Assembly: GCA_963740525.1 (NCBI GenBank)
Contig: CAVUEG010000006.1
Location: forward strand, 1,302,001 to 1,366,000
Origin: CAVUEG01 sp963740525
Lineage (GTDB): Bacteria; Actinomycetota; Actinomycetes; Propionibacteriales; Nocardioidaceae
Length of the DNA: 64,000 bases
Direction of reading: 5' to 3'
Every line of letters begins with the position of its first letter. Position 1 is the stretch's first letter. A program made the position numbers and the translations under genes. Below are positions 17,746 to 27,400 of the stretch, piece after piece. The notes beneath the pieces were generated by a model. The model was not told the origin of the DNA. It saw only the letters and a list, made by a program, of their open reading frames with translations, and ran no database searches.

Positions 17746-18243
17746 CTACAGCCCGCCGATCCGGTCGTAGTAGTCGCGCGCCTCGGGGGTGAGGGTGCCG
17801 TGCCGCTCCGCGATCAGGCCCCAGGCCCGAGTCATCTCGTAGGTGTCGATGGGGCTGTACGCGTCTTCCTCGTAGGACCACATCCCGTCGCCGGCGTACT
17901 CCATCACGGCGATGTTGTGGATCTCATGGACGCTTCCGTCGCCGGGATCGCGCATGACGTTGCGGACCTTGCTGATCACCCGGCCGGTGCCGTCCTCGAT
18001 CACCGACCAGAGGATGGGGAACGCGACCATCTCGCTGAGCGGGAACATGTTCATCGTGTGGGTCAGCCACATCGTGATCTCGGCGCGCCCGCGCATCCTG
18101 CCGTCGCCGTAGTCGATGTACACCGCGTCGTGGGTGAAGACGTTGGACAGGTGGCTCCAGTCGCCGGTGTCCACGGCCACCTGCACGGCGGCGTTGTAGT
18201 CGGCAAAGGCAGCCTCGACCTCACTGCGGCTCCAGGTACCCAT
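17746..18243 (-). CDS. SnoaL-like / NTF2-fold protein
   Basis: 165 residues starting MGTWSRSEVEAAFADYNAAV. The cone-shaped SnoaL/NTF2 fold is suggested by GDWSHLSNVFTHDAVYIDYG, RGRAEITMWL and the C-terminal EDAYSPIDTYEMTRAW. Such proteins act as polyketide cyclases, isomerases or simple ligand binders; the present function is unknown. It is convergent with ndh, with stops 10 bases apart. Its start lies about 40 bases from a DosR-box-like palindrome (18284-18303). Confidence 0.78.
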   Translation of the reverse strand: MGTWSRSEVEAAFADYNAAVQVAVDTGDWSHLSNVFTHDAVYIDYGDGRMRGRAEITMWLTHTMNMFPLSEMVAFPILWSVIEDGTGRVISKVRNVMRDPGDGSVHEIHNIAVMEYAGDGMWSYEEDAYSPIDTYEMTRAWGLIAERHGTLTPEARDYYDRIGGL

Positions 18244-18283
18244 ACCCCCATTGGAACCGATCCCGGCCGACAAAACGAGTATT

Positions 18284-18303
18284 TGCGGGACCTTGGTACC
18301 CCC
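18284..18303. promoter_or_regulatory. Weak DosR-box-like element upstream of the SnoaL gene
   Basis: The core GGGACCTTGGT followed by ACCCC matches 14 of 20 positions of the DosR consensus TTSGGGACTWWAGTCCCSAA by eye. It is 40 bases upstream of the SnoaL start, the same spacing as two better copies elsewhere in the window. Confidence 0.35.
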
Positions 18304-18407
18304 AGTGATGGACGATTGGCCCGAACTTGGCCGGCAAGGCAACCAAACGGGCCGGCTTCGCGTCAGATGTGCAGGAGGTCGACCCGGTCACCGGAGCGCC
18401 CGCCGGA

Positions 18408-18430
18408 GTGACACCCCGCCGGGGTGTCAC
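18408..18430. promoter_or_regulatory. Perfect 10-base inverted repeat upstream of the S55-like gene
   Basis: GTGACACCCC (18408-18417) and GGGGTGTCAC (18421-18430) around a 3-base centre. No T-run follows, so an operator or mRNA hairpin is more likely than a terminator. It lies 58 bases before the start at 18489. Confidence 0.55.
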
Positions 18431-18488
18431 AATTTGCGCAGTTCACCGCCACGGGGGCGCTGAATATCAAGAGAAGGTGGACCTTCAC

Positions 18489-20261
18489 ATGTCACGTCTG
18501 AGCAGCACTCGGGTGCGCAGGGCAGCGGCAGGGGCCGCGTTGGCCGTCGTCGCGGCCTCGCTGAGCGCCACGACCGGGATCGGGCCGGCAGCGTCCGCGC
18601 CCAGCAGCGAATGCCCCGAGGCCTTCCCGGCCTCCGAGCTCGTCAAGGATCAGCCGGTCTCCGGCCTGACCGTGACCTCAGGTACCACGCCGGAGGAGTT
18701 CACCGGCAAGTACGTCGGCCTCCTCCAGGACGGCATCGCCCCCGGTGTCGACATGATCATCATGGACTTCAGCGGTAGCCCCGCGGTCGATGCCGCGGGC
18801 GGCATCTGGCAGGGCATGTCCGGCTCGCCGGTCTACGCCGCGGACGGTCGCCTCATCGGCGCCGTCGCCTACGGACTCTCCTGGGGCTCGTCGCCGATTG
18901 CCGGCGTCACCCCCTACACCGAGATGCTCAAGACCGCGCCGGCACCTGCGACGGAGACCGCCGAGGTTCCCCAGGGCATGCAGCGCGTGATGGTCCGCTC
19001 CGGCGCAGCCACGAAGCGCGAGGCGGCGTCGGGCATGGAGCAGCTGCCGATGCCGCTGGGTGTCTCCGGCTTCCGTTCCCAGCGACGCCTCGACCGCGCG
19101 GCGACGAAGTTCAAGTTCGCCACTCGCGACGTCTACCGCCTGGGTGCCGCGGCAGTCGGCGCGGACGCAGCGGACACTCCGATGGTGGCCGGCGGCAACC
19201 TCGCCGCGACCCTGTCCTACGGCGACGTCACGGCCGGAGGCATCGGCACCGCCACCTCGGTCTGCGGTGACGACGTCCTGGGCTTCGGTCACCCCATGAT
19301 GTGGGCCGGCCCGACGACGCTCACCATGCACGGCGCGGACGCGCTCTACATCCAGCCGGAGTCCCTCGGCGCCCCGTTCAAGGTCGCCAACATCGGCGCC
19401 CCTTCGGGCACCATCACCTCGGACCGGATGACGGCCATCGGCGGCAAGCTGGGTGATCTCCCTCCCACGACCGACGTCACCGCTCTGGTGACGTTGGGTG
19501 ACGACAGCCGCACCGGCAGCACGCACATCAGTCTGCCGACGGCGGTCCCGGATCTGGCCGCCACCCACCTGCTGGTGGACGCGGACCGGATCTACGACGG
19601 CATTCGCGGTGGCTCGGCCGTCGGCACCTGGACGGTCAACGGCACCCGCGAGGACGGCTCGCCCTGGAGCTTCAACTGGGCCGACCACTACTCCAACGGC
19701 TACGACCTGACGTTCAGCATCCCCTGGACGCTGTACATGCAGCTCGCGTCGTTGCAGAACAGCACCGCCGAGGACTTCACCGTCGACGACGTGTCCGCGG
19801 TGCTCAACCTCGACGAGGCACAGCGGGTCTGGCGCGTCGAGAAGGCTGAGGTCAGGAGCCACGGCTCATGGATCACGCTGCGACGTCGGGCCCACATCGT
19901 GGCGCGCGCCGGTGCGCTGCTCCCGCTGAGGGTCACGCTGACCTCCGAGAACGCCGAACTCGGCGACAAGGTCGTGCGGACCAGCATCCGGGTCCCGAGG
20001 GACGCCGGCAACAAGCAGGGCCAGCTGAGCGTGAACGGTGGCGGGTCGTCGTACGGCGGGTTCTTCTTCTTCCGCAACAGCCCGTCGTTCGACACGGCAC
20101 TGGAGAAGATCAACGCGGCTCCGCACAACGACCAGATCATCCGCTCGCTCGACCTCTACGGCCGCCGCGGTCGCGTCCAGCACAGTGACGCGCGGACGAC
20201 GACCGAGGCCCTGGTCAGGGGCCGCAAGTCGATCCAGATCGACATCATGAGCCGCCGCTGA
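18489..20261 (+). CDS. Secreted SpoIVB-type (S55) peptidase domain protein
   Basis: 590 residues with a signal peptide (MSRLSSTRVRRAAAGAALAV..., cut near AASA). The first third carries the S55 signature GGIWQGMSGSPVYAADGRL then GAVAYGLS and the later GFGHPMMW, as in SpoIVB, whose catalytic Ser lies in the GMSGSP motif (residues ~109-114). The remainder is beta-rich without a recognised domain and ends in a basic segment. In non-sporulating actinobacteria such proteins are of unknown role; cell-envelope signalling is a guess from SpoIVB. The ATG is preceded by GAGAAGGTGG. It is monocistronic, with a hairpin 19 bases after the stop. Confidence 0.8.
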   Translation: MSRLSSTRVRRAAAGAALAVVAASLSATTGIGPAASAPSSECPEAFPASELVKDQPVSGLTVTSGTTPEEFTGKYVGLLQDGIAPGVDMIIMDFSGSPAVDAAGGIWQGMSGSPVYAADGRLIGAVAYGLSWGSSPIAGVTPYTEMLKTAPAPATETAEVPQGMQRVMVRSGAATKREAASGMEQLPMPLGVSGFRSQRRLDRAATKFKFATRDVYRLGAAAVGADAADTPMVAGGNLAATLSYGDVTAGGIGTATSVCGDDVLGFGHPMMWAGPTTLTMHGADALYIQPESLGAPFKVANIGAPSGTITSDRMTAIGGKLGDLPPTTDVTALVTLGDDSRTGSTHISLPTAVPDLAATHLLVDADRIYDGIRGGSAVGTWTVNGTREDGSPWSFNWADHYSNGYDLTFSIPWTLYMQLASLQNSTAEDFTVDDVSAVLNLDEAQRVWRVEKAEVRSHGSWITLRRRAHIVARAGALLPLRVTLTSENAELGDKVVRTSIRVPRDAGNKQGQLSVNGGGSSYGGFFFFRNSPSFDTALEKINAAPHNDQIIRSLDLYGRRGRVQHSDARTTTEALVRGRKSIQIDIMSRR

Positions 20262-20280
20262 CCCGACGCGCCCACACACT

Positions 20281-20310
20281 CCGGCCCGCGACGCCCAGGT
20301 CGCGGGCCGG
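20281..20310 (+). terminator. Hairpin terminator after the S55-like gene
   Basis: Perfect 12-base arms CCGGCCCGCGAC (20281-20292) and GTCGCGGGCCGG (20299-20310) with a 6-base loop. Confidence 0.7.
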
Positions 20311-20358
20311 CGTGCGTTCCTCCGGAAAACACCTTGCCGGTCTGCCTACCGTGGTGGC

Positions 20359-20877
20359 ATGAGAGAGCTCGTCCGCCCCGACCCGGAGCTGCACCGGTCC
20401 TGGCTGGAGTCCGCGGCCGAGTTCGGCGAGGAGTACCAGCACGGCGCCGGACTGTGGGAGTTCGTCGGCGCCCTCGAGGACGCCACCGGGTTCGCCACCT
20501 GGATTCGGGCCCTGCTCGCACAGGAGGACCCGGCCGCCTCGCTCGAACCGGGCCGTGTGCGCGCGACCTACCGCTGGCTCGTCGTCGACGGCGAGTACGC
20601 CGGCTGTGTGACCGTCCGGCACGCGCTGACCCCCTTCCTCCTCGACCAGGGCGGCCACATCGGCTACAGCGTCCGCCCGAGCCGGCGCCGGCAGGGGCAC
20701 GCCTCGTGGCTGCTCGCGCAGGGTCTGCACATCGCGGCCGGTCTGGGGCTCGACCGGGTGCTCGTGACCTGCGACGACACCAACGAGGCGTCCCGACGGA
20801 CCATCGTGGTCAACGGCGGTCGGCTCGAGGACATCCGCGAGGGGAAGGAGCGCTACTGGCTCGCGACCCGGACCTGA
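20359..20877 (+). CDS. GNAT family N-acetyltransferase
   Basis: 172 residues starting MRELVRPDPELHRSWLESAAE. The acetyl-CoA loop is visible as GYSVRPSRRRQGHASWLLAQ (R-x2-G-x-A variant), followed by VLVTCDDTNEASRRTI and VNGGRLED, the usual end of RimI/RimJ-like enzymes. It probably acetylates a small molecule or protein N-terminus; the substrate is unknown. It is a stand-alone gene, with the DosR-like palindrome beginning just four bases after its stop. Confidence 0.88.
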   Translation: MRELVRPDPELHRSWLESAAEFGEEYQHGAGLWEFVGALEDATGFATWIRALLAQEDPAASLEPGRVRATYRWLVVDGEYAGCVTVRHALTPFLLDQGGHIGYSVRPSRRRQGHASWLLAQGLHIAAGLGLDRVLVTCDDTNEASRRTIVVNGGRLEDIREGKERYWLATRT

Positions 20878-20881
20878 CCGG

Positions 20882-20901
20882 TTCGGGCCAATGGTCCCGA
20901 A
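20882..20901. promoter_or_regulatory. DosR-box-like palindrome upstream of the DUF1800/DUF1501 operon
   Basis: TTCGGGCCAATGGTCCCGAA agrees with the DosR/DevR consensus TTSGGGACTWWAGTCCCSAA at 17 of 20 positions by eye. Outer arms TTCGGG/CCCGAA are perfect. It ends 38 bases before the GTG start of the DUF1800 gene. Confidence 0.55.
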
Positions 20902-20939
20902 ACGGACACGCGGGACCGCTTTTCGGGTGATGATCAGAC

Positions 20940-22430
20940 GTGGTCGCTCCAGCCCTGATGTCGCGTCGCGTGACGTCGTACCGCCCGAACCCCTATCGGC
21001 GTACGACGGTCCCGTCGCGCGCGGAGCTCCACATGCTCAACCGCTTCGGGACCGGGTTCACGCCGAAGGGACTGGCTGCTCTGCGTGCCGCGGGTGGCCC
21101 GCGTGCCTGGCTGGAGAGGCAGATGCACCCCGCCAAGGTGCGTGAGAACGCCAAGACCAAGGCGCTCATCACGTGGTTCCCCGACCAGCGTCAGTCGGCC
21201 GGCACGAAGTGGGACCGGAACCAGACCCGAGACAAGTCGGCGTGGGTCTTCGCCAAGGAGTTCGGCAACTGGTCGGAGCTGCGGCGGATCCACAGCAACC
21301 GCCAGGTCCACGAGACGATGGTCGACTTCTGGTCGAACCACTTCCACGTCAACGCGAACTCCGACCTGGCCTGGGTACACCGCTTCGGCTACGACTCGGT
21401 CATCCGCGACCACGCGTTCGGGCGCTTCGACGACCTGCTCGTCGCGGTGAGCCTGCACCCGGCCATGCTGCTCTTCCTCGACAACTGGCAGTCGACGCGA
21501 GGTGCGCCGAACGAGAACCAGGGCCGCGAGCTTCTCGAGCTGCACACGGTGGGTCGGACCTCCGGCTACACCGAGCAGATGGTCAAGGACTCCGCGAAGA
21601 TCCTGTCCGGCTACACCGTGGACGTGAAGGGGACGTGGCAGGGGCTCTACGACAAGTCTCGTCACACGACCGGCCCGGTGAAGGTGCTCGCGTTCGAGCG
21701 AGACAACTCCGCCGCCGACGGCCGCCAGCTCACGGTCGACTACCTGCGCTACCTCGCGCACCACCCCGCGACGGCACGCACCATCGCCCGCAAGCTGGTG
21801 CTGCGTTTCGTCTCCGACGCGCCGAACGCCGCGCTCGTCAGCCACCTGGCCAAGGTGTACCTCAACCACGGCACGGACATCCGCGCCGTGCTGCGCGCAC
21901 TGGTCGCCTCGAAGGCGTACGCCGCCGCCCACGGCAAGAAGGTCCGGACGCCGATCGACGACCTGGTCGCCACCGCGCGGGTCCTGCGCGTCGATGTCAA
22001 ACGTCCCCGAAGCGGAAGCTCGTGGGCCCAGGCGATGACCTGGATGCCCGGCAGTCTTCAGCTCTACCAGTGGCCGCGTCCTGACGGCGCCCCGGAGAGC
22101 AACTCCCCGTGGTGCTCGGCGACGCGGATGATCTCGTCCTACCAGATGCACTGGAACATGACGGCGGGGTGGTACCCGACCGAGGACGTCAGGTACCGAC
22201 CGCCGACGGCCTGGCTGCCGCAGCGGCGCATCAGGTTCGACAAGCTCGTGGACCATCTGTGCCGGGTGATGCTGGGCCAGCGTTCCACGAGCAAGATCCT
22301 CAAGGCGGCCTGCCAGGCGGTCGACTGCCGTCCGGGCGAGACCATCAGCGCCGACCATGCCGTCATGAGCTGGCTCTTCGTCCGCCTCGTCGGAAGCCTG
22401 CTCGACTCTCCCGAACACATGACGAGATGA
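20940..22430 (+). CDS. DUF1800 domain-containing protein
   Basis: 496 residues from GTG 20940. The family pattern is clear: LNRFGTGFTPKGLAALRAAG at the N-terminus, then MVDFWSNHFHVN, FLDNWQSTRGAPNENQGREL and LHTVGRTSGYTEQMVKDSAK, ending with RKLVLRFVSDAP. DUF1800 proteins are nearly always encoded just before a DUF1501 protein, as here (ATGA overlap at 22427-22430). They are thought to act outside the cytoplasm together, but no biochemical role is established. No convincing signal peptide is visible, so it may be exported as a complex with the Tat-directed partner (inference). Confidence 0.9.
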   Translation: MVAPALMSRRVTSYRPNPYRRTTVPSRAELHMLNRFGTGFTPKGLAALRAAGGPRAWLERQMHPAKVRENAKTKALITWFPDQRQSAGTKWDRNQTRDKSAWVFAKEFGNWSELRRIHSNRQVHETMVDFWSNHFHVNANSDLAWVHRFGYDSVIRDHAFGRFDDLLVAVSLHPAMLLFLDNWQSTRGAPNENQGRELLELHTVGRTSGYTEQMVKDSAKILSGYTVDVKGTWQGLYDKSRHTTGPVKVLAFERDNSAADGRQLTVDYLRYLAHHPATARTIARKLVLRFVSDAPNAALVSHLAKVYLNHGTDIRAVLRALVASKAYAAAHGKKVRTPIDDLVATARVLRVDVKRPRSGSSWAQAMTWMPGSLQLYQWPRPDGAPESNSPWCSATRMISSYQMHWNMTAGWYPTEDVRYRPPTAWLPQRRIRFDKLVDHLCRVMLGQRSTSKILKAACQAVDCRPGETISADHAVMSWLFVRLVGSLLDSPEHMTR

Positions 22431-23719
22431 GTGCCATGGACCCGGACGCCGGTGAGTGCTGCGCGGAGTTCTCCCGTGCCTCCGAGCTGAGCCGCCGCCG
22501 CTTCCTCCAGGGCGTGGCCGGTGCGGGCGCCGGGCTCGTCGCCACCTCCGTCTTCGGCGACGCGCTGCGGCAGACGGCGTACGGCGCCACCGCCGACGGC
22601 AACGTCCTCGTGGTGCTGTCCCTGCGTGGCGGTGTCGACGGGCTCGGCATGGTCGTGCCGCACGGCGATCCGGCGTACTACTCCGCGCGACCCACGATCG
22701 CGGTTCCCCGATCATCGCTGGTCGCCCAGGATGCGTTCTTCGGGCTGCACCCCAATCTCTCTCCTCTGGCCTGGATGTTCGAATCCGGCGAGCTCGCCGC
22801 GGTGCACGCCGTGGGGATGGACGCGCCCAACCGGTCCCACTTCCTCGCGATGGAGCAGATCGAGGACGCCGATCCCGGATCCGCCGTCCGCCGAGGCTGG
22901 GTCAACCGGATGATCGGTCTCGACACCGGGGCCTCGCCGACCGAGGCGATCCACATCAACTCCTCGATCACCCCGACGCTACTCACCGGTCCGGCGCCGA
23001 CGCTCGCCACCAACGGGCTCAAGGGCCTCGGCTTGGCAGGCATGAACGACAGCTGGGCCACGCGCCGACGCCGTCAGCTCGCCACGACCTGGTCGCACGA
23101 CGAGGGCGCTCTGGGCGACTCCGCGCGAGCCGCCGTGTCCGTGACCGACCGCCTCTCGACGGTGACGGCAGCGGGCTACACGCCAGCCAACGGGGTGAAG
23201 TACCCCACCGCGTGGCCGTCCGCCGACCTCTCCGCCGCACTCCGCGACAGTGCCCAGCTGATCCGCGCCGGGGTGGGTGCCGAGGTGATCTCCATCGACT
23301 ACGGATCCTGGGACATGCACAGCAGCTACGGCACCACCGAGTGGGGCCAGATGCAGACCATGATCACCGGACTCGCAGAGTCCATCAACGCGTTCATGCG
23401 TGATCTCGGGACGATGCGCTCGAAGGTCACCTTGGTCACGATCAGTGAGTTCGGCCGCCGGGTCGCCGAGAACGGCAACCGCGGTCTCGACCACGGGTGG
23501 GGGAACATGATGCTTCTCGCCGGCGGGGGCGTCCGAGGCGGTCAGTACTACGGCCAGTGGCCGTGGCTGTCGAAGGACAAGCTCGTCGACGGCGATCTCA
23601 AGGTCACCACCGACTATCGCCAGGTGCTGGGCGAGGTGATCACCAAACGGTTCCCGGACCGACCGATCTCCAGTGTCTTCCCGGGTCTGTCGCTCTCCCC
23701 GCTGGGTGTCATGCGCTGA
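22427..23719 (+). CDS. DUF1501 domain protein with Tat signal
   Basis: 430 residues. The start ATG overlaps the DUF1800 stop. A twin-arginine signal SRRRFLQGVAGAGAGLVATS is at residues ~22-41. The body fits the sulfatase/alkaline phosphatase-like DUF1501 family: LVVLSLRGGVDGLGMVVPHG near the N-terminus, then AVGMDAPNRSHFLAMEQIE and EFGRRVAENGNRGLDHGWGN with conserved Asp/His residues. It is probably a folded metalloprotein exported by Tat together with its DUF1800 partner. The substrate is unknown. Confidence 0.9.
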   Translation: MSAMDPDAGECCAEFSRASELSRRRFLQGVAGAGAGLVATSVFGDALRQTAYGATADGNVLVVLSLRGGVDGLGMVVPHGDPAYYSARPTIAVPRSSLVAQDAFFGLHPNLSPLAWMFESGELAAVHAVGMDAPNRSHFLAMEQIEDADPGSAVRRGWVNRMIGLDTGASPTEAIHINSSITPTLLTGPAPTLATNGLKGLGLAGMNDSWATRRRRQLATTWSHDEGALGDSARAAVSVTDRLSTVTAAGYTPANGVKYPTAWPSADLSAALRDSAQLIRAGVGAEVISIDYGSWDMHSSYGTTEWGQMQTMITGLAESINAFMRDLGTMRSKVTLVTISEFGRRVAENGNRGLDHGWGNMMLLAGGGVRGGQYYGQWPWLSKDKLVDGDLKVTTDYRQVLGEVITKRFPDRPISSVFPGLSLSPLGVMR

Positions 23720-23776
23720 CCGGGAGGTCCGTTGTGACAGAGTGAGCGTTGCAGCTCAAACAGTCGGGCCGCCCTC

Positions 23777-24454
23777 ATGTCGATCTGGAGGCGGTCCCAC
23801 CGCATGGCAACCCCCGAAGTCGGGACGTTCACGTACGCCGTGAGCGAGAACCGTTGGACCTGGTCCGACGAGATCTACCGGATGCACGGCTACGAGCCGG
23901 GTCAGGTGGTGCCGACCCAGGAGATGATCCTGGCGCACGTGCATCCCGACGATGTCGAGGCCGTTCGCAAGGCGCTGGTCGAGTGCCTGACGCTTGGTTT
24001 CACGCTGGTCTCGTACCACCGGATCTTCGACTCCGACCGTGGGTTGCGGCACCTGTTGGTGGTGGGCACCGCCAGCTGGGGATCCAGCGGGGCACCCACC
24101 GCTCTCCATGGGCACATCGTCGACCTCACGCAGGTGCGCCGCCGCGAGAACGACCACGCGGTCACCGAGGCGCTCGCTGACGTTCTCGAGAGTCGTGCCG
24201 TCATCGAGCAGGCCAAGGGGGTGCTGATGTTCGGCTTGGCCATCTCGGAGAACGAAGCGTTCGCTCTCCTCGCTCGGCTCTCGCAGTCCAGCAACATCAA
24301 GCTGCGCCGCCTGGCCGAGAGGGTCGTCGGCGACCTGCCGAACCTCCCCGGGGAGGTCTCCGACACGCACGAGCGCCTGGTGAAGCTCCTCGGGGGAGAG
24401 CTTCACCAGGCGCTCAGGCGTGCGATCAGTGAGTCGACGACACCGTCCGGCTAG
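23777..24454 (+). CDS. PAS-ANTAR transcription antitermination regulator
   Basis: 225 residues. A PAS_3-type fold occupies ~25-125 (FTYAVSENRWTWSDEIYRMH, VHPDDVEAVRKAL, DLTQVRRREND). The ANTAR RNA-binding domain follows at ~135-185 (ESRAVIEQAKGVLMFGLAIS, LLARLSQSSNIKLRRLAERV). Such proteins bind paired hairpins in nascent RNA and prevent termination, here in response to a PAS ligand. An alternative ATG (MATPEVG) lies 27 bases downstream. The 3' end of the gene contains a perfect 18-base inverted repeat, and the stop TAG shares CTAG with the convergent M6 peptidase gene. Confidence 0.87.
   Translation: MSIWRRSHRMATPEVGTFTYAVSENRWTWSDEIYRMHGYEPGQVVPTQEMILAHVHPDDVEAVRKALVECLTLGFTLVSYHRIFDSDRGLRHLLVVGTASWGSSGAPTALHGHIVDLTQVRRRENDHAVTEALADVLESRAVIEQAKGVLMFGLAISENEAFALLARLSQSSNIKLRRLAERVVGDLPNLPGEVSDTHERLVKLLGGELHQALRRAISESTTPSG
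24371..24415. repeat. Perfect 18-base inverted repeat inside the PAS-ANTAR gene
   Basis: GAGCGCCTGGTGAAGCTC (24371-24388) and GAGCTTCACCAGGCGCTC (24398-24415) are exact reverse complements separated by CTCGGGGGA. The stem lies wholly inside coding sequence, 39 bases before the stop, and no T-run follows. Confidence 0.9.
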
Positions 24455-27400
24455 CGGCGGATCACGAAGTGGTCCACGTACGCCGCACCCCTCTTGACCA
24501 CGAGGCGCACCCGGTGGGTGCCCTCGCCGAACCCGGCGAAGATCCGGTGGAACCGGAAGACCGGGCTGGTGGCGTCGATGCCGAAGTCGATCCGTCCGGC
24601 CCGGTGGCCGTCCACGAGGACGACGCCGAAGCCGCCCTGGTCGGCCTTGCCCCACGAGAGGTCGATCCGCGGCCCGCGGAAGCTCATGGCCAGGACGCCC
24701 TTGCGCTTCAGCGAGCAGTAGCGGTGACCTGCCGCACGCCGTGAGCGTTGGTCCTGCCAGGCACCCTTTCGGGTGACCTGGTCGGACTCACAGGCGATGC
24801 GCTGGCGCACCACGACCGTGACCGTGTCCGTGTCCTTGGCTCCGCTCGGGTCGGTGACGGTCAGCGTGATCTGGTGCTTGCCGGCCTTCCGGTAGCGGAC
24901 CGTCGGGTTGGCCTTCGTCGAGTCGACGCGGCGTCCGCCGTTGTCGAAGTTCCAGGCGTAGGTCAGACCGTTCGGCGTCTCGTGATCAGTGCTCCCGGCG
25001 CTGGACAGGGCCAGCCTGTGACCCGCCCAGACCCCGCTGGACTTCGCCGAGGCGTGGGCTCGCGGCCGCTCGTTGGGAGCCACGGGCTCGCCGGCCACGT
25101 TCACCTCGAACTGCTTCTTGCCCGTCGCTCCGCGAGGGTCGGTCGCCGTGAGGGTGACGACGTACGTCTTCGCCTCGCTGAACGTGCGGGTGACGACCTT
25201 GCCCTGGGCGTCCTTGGTGGACCCACCGTCGCCGAAGTCCCACGAGTAGTCGAGGTCGTCCGGTGTCTCCTCGTCCGTCGAGTCTGCAGCGGAGAAAGTG
25301 ACCTCCTCGCCGGGGCGGACGTTCGACGAGCTCGCCGTGATGTCGGCCACCGGGGGGTGGTTGACCGGGGCGGGTGCCGCCGTGTCCTCGTAGCCGTAGT
25401 CGAAGGCGCCACACCCGGAGCCCATCGTGAACTTCACGTCACCGGTGAGGTTGCCGTCCGAGGTGGCCGGCCCGACGTCCTCTCCTGTCATCGACAGGAC
25501 GTCGAAGGTGAGGCAGTCGTAGCGGAATCGCCACGGGTTGCTGACCTTGGGGTACCGGCTGTCGACCTCACTCTGGCCGGGATCGGAGTAGTTGTCCGTG
25601 TGGCCCGCACCAGAGTCCGTGAACGCGTTGTCGCCCGCCTTCGCGGTCCACGCGGCGTCATTGAGGTTGGGAGAGTCACTGTCGGGCTCAGGCTGCGAGT
25701 CCAGCGGTGACTGCGCGGGCGGGTTGTCCGTGCCGACGTTGCCGTAACCGTGCGCCTCGTCGGTGTAGGCCAGGTAGAGACCCGGGTGGAATCCGATGGC
25801 GTCGCGGTCGACCTGGCCATTGCCGTTGAAGTCGAAGCCGGAACGGTCGCGCATCTCCATGTAGTAGGCGTGGTCGTTCGGGTCCTCCGCACCGGCTGCG
25901 ATGTACCGCCAGCCCTTGGTGCACTGCTGGGCCGTGGTGAGGTCCTCGTGGCAGCCGCCGTTGTACACGCGCGGGTCATCGGGGCCACCGTCGGACTCGA
26001 AGTCCGTGTCCAGCAGCACCTGCTCGCCGCTCGGCGTCGTGGCGGTCACCTTGACGTCGTCGATGAACCAGCCCGGCCGGGCCAGGCCCGGGTCGGTGGC
26101 GTAGCTGAGCCGCAGCGCGCCGTTGGCCTCACCAGCGAGGTCGCTGATGTCGTAGCTGTCACTGAGGAAGACCGGGTCGGGGTAGTCGCCCGCGACTCGG
26201 TCGGTGCTTTCGGTGCCGGCGTCGTACGAACCGCTGGTGCCGGTGAGCCCGTTGTCGTACAGACCCTGACAGGCGTTCTGGTTCGCGTTGCCCGGCACGC
26301 CGGCGTTGGAGGTCGTGTAGCCGTTCTCCGACGCATGCGACTGGTACGTCTCTCCGCCGTCGGTGGTGGTCAGGACGTAGCCGTAGTCGTAGTCCCACTC
26401 GATGTCCCAGCGCGACTTGAACGCGAGCTTGACCGTGCTGCCTGCGGGCAGCGCCGCCAGGCCGGGGATCGCAAGGTCCAGGTTGCGACCACCGCTCGGC
26501 GGGCAGCCGAAGTCGTTGCCGGACCCGGACCACCAGGCGTGGGTCTTGCTGGCCTTCTCTCCGGTGTCGAACGTGTCGGGATCGAGGAGCTGTCGCCCGG
26601 GGAGCTTGGCGACGTACATCTCCGAGTTGTGCACGCGGGGACCGGTGAGCTCGTACGGCGTGCCGTCCGCCTGCTGCCAGACGATCTTGTGGATGTCCTG
26701 CTTGGAGTCGGCCCAGCCGCTCACGGTCCTGGTCGAGCCCGCCTCGAGTGCCTGCGGGACGACCCAACCGAGCTCCTGGCGTGAGAAGGCGTCCATGTTC
26801 TGGGACTTGTCGGTCGCCATCAGGTTCCAGTCGCCGTACGTGTCGCGGCTGCCGGTCGAGTAGAAGTCCGGGAGTCCCAGCGAGTGGCCGTACTCGTGCG
26901 AGATCACCGAGGCCTTGTCGATGGCGGTCTCAGGGTTCACGTTGTACGGACCCACACGCACCATCACCGGGAAGGCCGTCTCGGTCGTGGTCATGTCGGA
27001 CCGGGCGCTCGAGGTGTAGAAGAGCGTGCGGCCCTCGAGGTCCTTGAGCTGGTCGTCGGTGACGAAGCCCTTCAGCCCGGTGTCGGGGTCGGTGTAGTAG
27101 TACTCCAGGGACGACGAGTGCGGCCAGACGTTGTCGTAGGGCCCGCCCGCGTAGTCGCAGCCGGCGGCGGACAGCTGCGAGGAGCCGTTGCCCCCACAGC
27201 CTGCGAACACGGCCATGAAGAAGTCGACCACGCCGTCCTTGTCGGTGTCGTAGTCGGAGTAGTCGATCTCCGGGTCTGCGATCGCGGCAGCGTCGTAGAC
27301 GAGCTTGCCGGCCGGGCCGCAGCCGGAGTCGATGTTCTGGAGAGCCCCGACCCCGGCGACCGCGCCGACGAGGGCCGAGCCGTTGGCGTCGGAGCCGTAG

